Positions 9,034-10,968 of a stretch of 10,968 nucleotides of DNA are shown piece by piece (within the stretch, counting starts at the first letter, position 1; every line of letters begins with the position of its first letter). Where the stretch lies: assembly GCA_035503055.1 (NCBI GenBank), contig DATJTV010000287.1, forward strand, positions 1-10,968. The letters are read 5' to 3'. Source of the DNA: JAKAWQ01 sp035503055 (GTDB lineage: Bacteria > Pseudomonadota > Alphaproteobacteria > Acetobacterales > Acetobacteraceae). The translations under genes and the position numbers were made by a program. Below the pieces are notes generated by a model that saw only the letters and a list, made by a program, of their open reading frames with translations, was not told the DNA's origin and did no database searches.

Positions 9034-9717
9034 ATGGGCATCTTTTCCCGCCTGACCGACATCGTGAACTCGAACCTCAACGCCCTGCTCGACCGCGCCG
9101 GAGACCCCGAGAAGATCATCCGGCTGATCATCCAGGAGATGGAGGACACGCTGGTCGAGGTGCGCAGCGCCGCCGTGCGCAGCATCGCCGAGAAGAAGGG
9201 CCTGGAGCGCAAGGCAAGCGAGCTTCGCGCGGAGCAGGAGGACTGGCAGCGCAAGGCGGAGCTCGCGGTCGCCAAAGGAAGGGACGATCTCGCCAAGGCG
9301 GCGCTGCACGCCAAGGCACGCGTCGGCCAGAGCTTGCGTGCGCTCGAGCAGCAGCTCGCCCAGCTCGGCGAAGCCTTGGCCCGCCAGAACGAGGATATCG
9401 GCAAGCTCCAGGCCAAGCTCGCGGACGCCAAGGCGCGCGAGCAGAGCCTCGCCGCCCGGCAAAAAACCGCGGCGACGCGGCTCAAGACGCGGACCCGGCT
9501 CCATGACGAGCGCATCACCGACGCGTTTGCCCGCTTCGAGCAGGTGGAGCGCACGCTCGACGAGGTGGAGGGCCAGGTCGAAGCCTATGATCTCGGCCGC
9601 AAGCCCGCGCTCGCCCAGGAATTCGCGGAGCTCGAGGCCGATGCCGGCCTCGAGGAGGAGCTGGAGGCGCTGAAATCCCGCCTCGCCAACCGTCTCGCGC
9701 CGGCCGCGAAGGGATAG
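9034..9717 (+). CDS. pspA: Phage shock protein A (PspA/IM30 family)
   Basis: This 227-residue protein (E. coli PspA has 222) is almost entirely helical coiled coil. The N-terminal amphipathic helix MGIFSRLTDIVNSNLNALLD binds membranes, and DPEKIIRLIIQEMEDTL (24-40) is a family signature. PspA has two roles: bound to PspF it silences sigma-54 transcription; after membrane stress it moves to the inner membrane, forms oligomers and maintains the proton barrier. The start has AGAAGGAG 9 nt upstream. It is first in the operon, 49 nt or so after the predicted sigma-54 start site, and 4 nt before pspB. The C-terminus (residues about 175-227) is rich in Glu/Leu/Ala and ends in APAAKG. Confidence 0.97.
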   Translation: MGIFSRLTDIVNSNLNALLDRAGDPEKIIRLIIQEMEDTLVEVRSAAVRSIAEKKGLERKASELRAEQEDWQRKAELAVAKGRDDLAKAALHAKARVGQSLRALEQQLAQLGEALARQNEDIGKLQAKLADAKAREQSLAARQKTAATRLKTRTRLHDERITDAFARFEQVERTLDEVEGQVEAYDLGRKPALAQEFAELEADAGLEEELEALKSRLANRLAPAAKG

Positions 9718-9721
9718 GGAC

Positions 9722-9964
9722 ATGGGCTTCGGCACCATGCTTCTCGGCGCCATTTTTCTCCTCGTCGTCGCGCCCCTCTGGATTCTCTTCCACTACGTGA
9801 CCCGCTGGCGCAGCGCCCGCGCCCTCTCGGTCGAGGACGAGCGCGCGCTCGGCGAACTCTGGGACGTCGCACAGCGCATGGAGGCGCGGCTCGCCAATCT
9901 CGAGCGCGCGCTCGATCAGGAGGCGCCGGGCTGGCGCGCGCAATCGGAAGGGGACGCGCGATGA
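9722..9964 (+). CDS. pspB: Phage shock protein B (inner-membrane stress sensor)
   Basis: An 80-residue small membrane protein. One N-terminal membrane segment (about 3-24, MLLGAIFLLVVAPLWILFHY) is followed by a charged cytoplasmic helix with LSVEDERALGELWDVAQRMEARLANLERALD, split here as LSVEDERALGELWDVA and QRMEARLANLERALD, which matches the PspB pattern. PspB works with PspC to sense membrane damage and draw PspA away from PspF. A ribosome-binding site AAGGGA (9709-9714) lies 7 nt before the ATG, inside the end of pspA. Its stop overlaps the pspC start by 4 nt (ATGA), implying translational coupling and matched PspB/PspC amounts. Confidence 0.94.
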   Translation: MGFGTMLLGAIFLLVVAPLWILFHYVTRWRSARALSVEDERALGELWDVAQRMEARLANLERALDQEAPGWRAQSEGDAR

Positions 9965-10350
9965 ATCTCGGCTGGCAATCCCAATTCCCGCTCGCGCGCG
10001 ATCCCGCGAAGGCGTGGCTCGCCGGCGTCTGCGCCGGCATCGCCGCCTATTTCGGCATCGAGCGCGTCGCGGTGCGCATCGCCGCCGTCGCCGGCCTGAT
10101 CTTCTTCACCCTGCCGACGCTCGCGATCTACGTCGCGCTCGCGATCCTCCTGCCGCCGCGCCCGCCCCGCCAATTCGCAAGCCCGGCGGAGGAGGATTTC
10201 TGGCGCGGCGTCGCAACCGAGCCGCGCCGCACCGCAGCCGCCTTGCGCCAGCGCTACCGCGAGCTCGAATTCCGGCTCCGGCGCCTCGAACGCGCCGTCA
10301 CCTCGGAGGACGTCACCCTTCGCCGCCGCTTCCACGATCTCGGGAGATGA
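9961..10350 (+). CDS. pspC: Phage shock protein C (PspC-domain membrane protein)
   Basis: This 129-residue protein has a PspC domain (about residues 12-66): KAWLAGVCAGIAAYFGIE, then VRIAAVAGLIFF and a hydrophobic stretch ending in ALAILLPPRPP. A charged, probably coiled-coil cytoplasmic tail (about 80-125) follows, with RQRYRELEFRLRRLERAV. PspC senses inner-membrane stress with PspB and binds PspA, freeing PspF. AAGGGG (9948-9953) lies 7 nt before the ATG, which overlaps the pspB stop. E. coli PspC is 119 residues, so the length is normal. Its own stop (10348-10350) overlaps or directly abuts the start of the yccF-family gene. Confidence 0.94.
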   Translation: MNLGWQSQFPLARDPAKAWLAGVCAGIAAYFGIERVAVRIAAVAGLIFFTLPTLAIYVALAILLPPRPPRQFASPAEEDFWRGVATEPRRTAAALRQRYRELEFRLRRLERAVTSEDVTLRRRFHDLGR

Positions 10351-10352
10351 CG

Positions 10353-10787
10353 ATGACGCCGCTCCGGCTTCTCCTCAACGTTCTCTGGATCGCGACCGGC
10401 GGGATCTGGATGGCGGCCGGCTGGATCCTCGCCGCCCTCATCATGCTCGTCAGCATCATCGGCATCCCCTGGGCCTGGGCTGCCTTCCGCATCGCCGCCT
10501 TCACCCTCCTGCCCTTCGGCCATCGCGCCGTCCGCCGGGACCGCATCACCGGCCGGGCCGATCTCGGCACCGGACCGGCGGGCTTCATCGGCAATCTGGT
10601 CTGGTTGCTGCTCGCCGGCTGGTGGCTCGCGCTCGGTCACCTGATCGCCGCGGTCCTCCTGACCATCACCGTGATCGGCATTCCCTTCGCCTGGGCCCAT
10701 CTGAAGCTTGCGGGCCTCGCACTTTGGCCGATCGGGAGCGAGATCGTGCCGATCCGGCCGCGCCCGGCGCTCCACCGCTCATACTGA
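10353..10787 (+). CDS. yccF: YccF-family (DUF307) inner-membrane protein, fourth gene of the psp operon
   Basis: A 144-residue integral membrane protein built from two similar halves (about 6-57 and 78-129), each with a hydrophobic helix pair leading to IGIPxAWAxxK/R-x-A-x-x-x-L-P/WP-x-G: IIGIPWAWAAFRIAAFTLLPFG in the first (split IIGIPWAWAA and FRIAAFTLLPFG) and VIGIPFAWAHLKLAGLALWPIG in the second (split VIGIPFAWAH and LKLAGLALWPIG). This doubled domain and the length match E. coli YccF (148), whose biochemical role is unknown. GGGAG (10342-10346) sits 6 nt before the ATG at 10353; an ATG at 10347 overlapping the pspC stop as ATGA would add two residues. Tight coupling to pspC puts it under the sigma-54 psp promoter and suggests a membrane-stress role. 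Its stop lies in the first unit of a tandem repeat. Confidence 0.92.
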   Translation: MTPLRLLLNVLWIATGGIWMAAGWILAALIMLVSIIGIPWAWAAFRIAAFTLLPFGHRAVRRDRITGRADLGTGPAGFIGNLVWLLLAGWWLALGHLIAAVLLTITVIGIPFAWAHLKLAGLALWPIGSEIVPIRPRPALHRSY

Positions 10788-10847
10788 CAACGCAGCCCGT
10801 GTCATGGTGACAACGCAGCCCGTGTCATACTGACAACGCAGCCCGTG
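10779..10847. repeat. Three tandem copies of a 23-bp unit at the yccF/hxlR convergent junction
   Basis: Units lie at 10779-10801, 10802-10824 and 10825-10847, each beginning TCAT and ending in ACAACGCAGCCCGTG. Copies 1 and 3 are identical; copy 2 differs at two positions (GG for AC after TCAT). The yccF stop TGA (10785-10787) is in copy 1, and the stop of the opposing HxlR-type gene (TCA, 10825-10827) opens copy 3. At the copy junctions the dyads TGTCA-TGG-TGACA (10800-10812) and TGTCA-TAC-TGACA (10823-10835) are formed, 23 bp apart. Confidence 0.93.
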
Positions 10848-10968
10848 CATCGCCCGCGCAGCTTCGGGCCAGGCGCTCGCCGAAGGCGCCGAGCGCCTTG
10901 AACGCCGGGTGCAGGCTCGCGCCCAGCTCGGTCAGCGCATAGACCTCGATATCGGGCCGTTCCCTCTC
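10825..10968 (-). CDS. HxlR-family (winged-helix) transcriptional regulator, C-terminal part (partial)
   Basis: Reading leftwards from the window edge, 47 codons and a TGA give a C-terminal fragment containing RPDIEVYALTELGASLHPAF (residues 4-23 of the fragment) and KALGAFGERLA. The xVxYxLTxLGxSLxPxxxALxxWG-like pattern is the wing and dimerisation helix of HxlR/DUF24 regulators, small DNA-binding proteins often responding to redox or electrophile signals. The recognition helix and any sensing cysteine lie outside the window. The last seven residues (ARAALSV) are encoded by the third copy of the 23-bp repeat. It converges on yccF. A PadR or MarR-type wing is less likely but possible from so short a piece. 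Confidence 0.75.
   Translation of the reverse strand, partial: ERERPDIEVYALTELGASLHPAFKALGAFGERLARSCAGDARAALSV

Noticed and set aside
10779..10847. CRISPR-like array
   Set aside because: The 23-bp units are directly adjacent with no spacers, only three copies exist, and no cas gene is near; it is a simple tandem repeat.

Overview
The window is a GC-rich, gene-dense chromosomal stretch with compact spacing and proteobacterial gene families. The dapA-smpB pair, an RpfC-type hybrid kinase and a PspF/PspABC locus together suggest an alphaproteobacterium, perhaps Rhodospirillales/Acetobacteraceae. That placement is an inference from gene content and style; no rRNA or other marker in the window decides it. 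I see no mobile element, CRISPR array, tRNA or rRNA.

Layout. (1) 1-673 (+): the 3' end of dapA (lysine/diaminopimelate synthesis), then smpB (trans-translation). (2) 674-772: a roughly 99-bp imperfect palindrome filling the gap between the convergent smpB and ggt stops. (3) 770-2545 (-): a cytoplasmic-looking gamma-glutamyltransferase-family hydrolase. (4) 2694-4097 (+): a stand-alone cytochrome P450, divergent from ggt. (5) 4113-6629 (-): an RpfC-like membrane hybrid histidine kinase (membrane sensor, HisKA, HATPase, degenerate receiver, receiver, HPt). Its stop is 15 nt from the P450 stop, and one small hairpin contains both stops. (6) 6630-7029: a 400-bp divergent regulatory region with a dyad centred on GATATATC, two tandem-repeat pairs and a long inverted repeat. 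(7) 7030-7794 (+): a classical SDR oxidoreductase. (8) 7814-8845 (-): pspF, a sigma-54 enhancer-binding protein. (9) 9034-10787 (+): pspA-pspB-pspC followed by a yccF-family membrane gene, behind a near-consensus sigma-54 promoter at 8959-8974. (10) 10779-10847: three tandem copies of a 23-bp unit holding the stop codons of yccF and of a convergent HxlR-type regulator (10825-10968, minus, partial).

How the genes work together. The clearest system is the phage-shock locus. PspF should activate the sigma-54 promoter of pspABC-yccF. PspA should hold PspF inactive until PspB/PspC sense membrane stress and recruit PspA. The YccF protein is translationally linked to PspC and takes the place that pspD holds in enterobacteria. 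The RpfC-like kinase suggests sensing of a diffusible fatty-acid-type signal, but no rpfF or rpfG is present here, so ligand and output are open. The remaining genes (ggt, P450, SDR) look like individually regulated metabolic genes.
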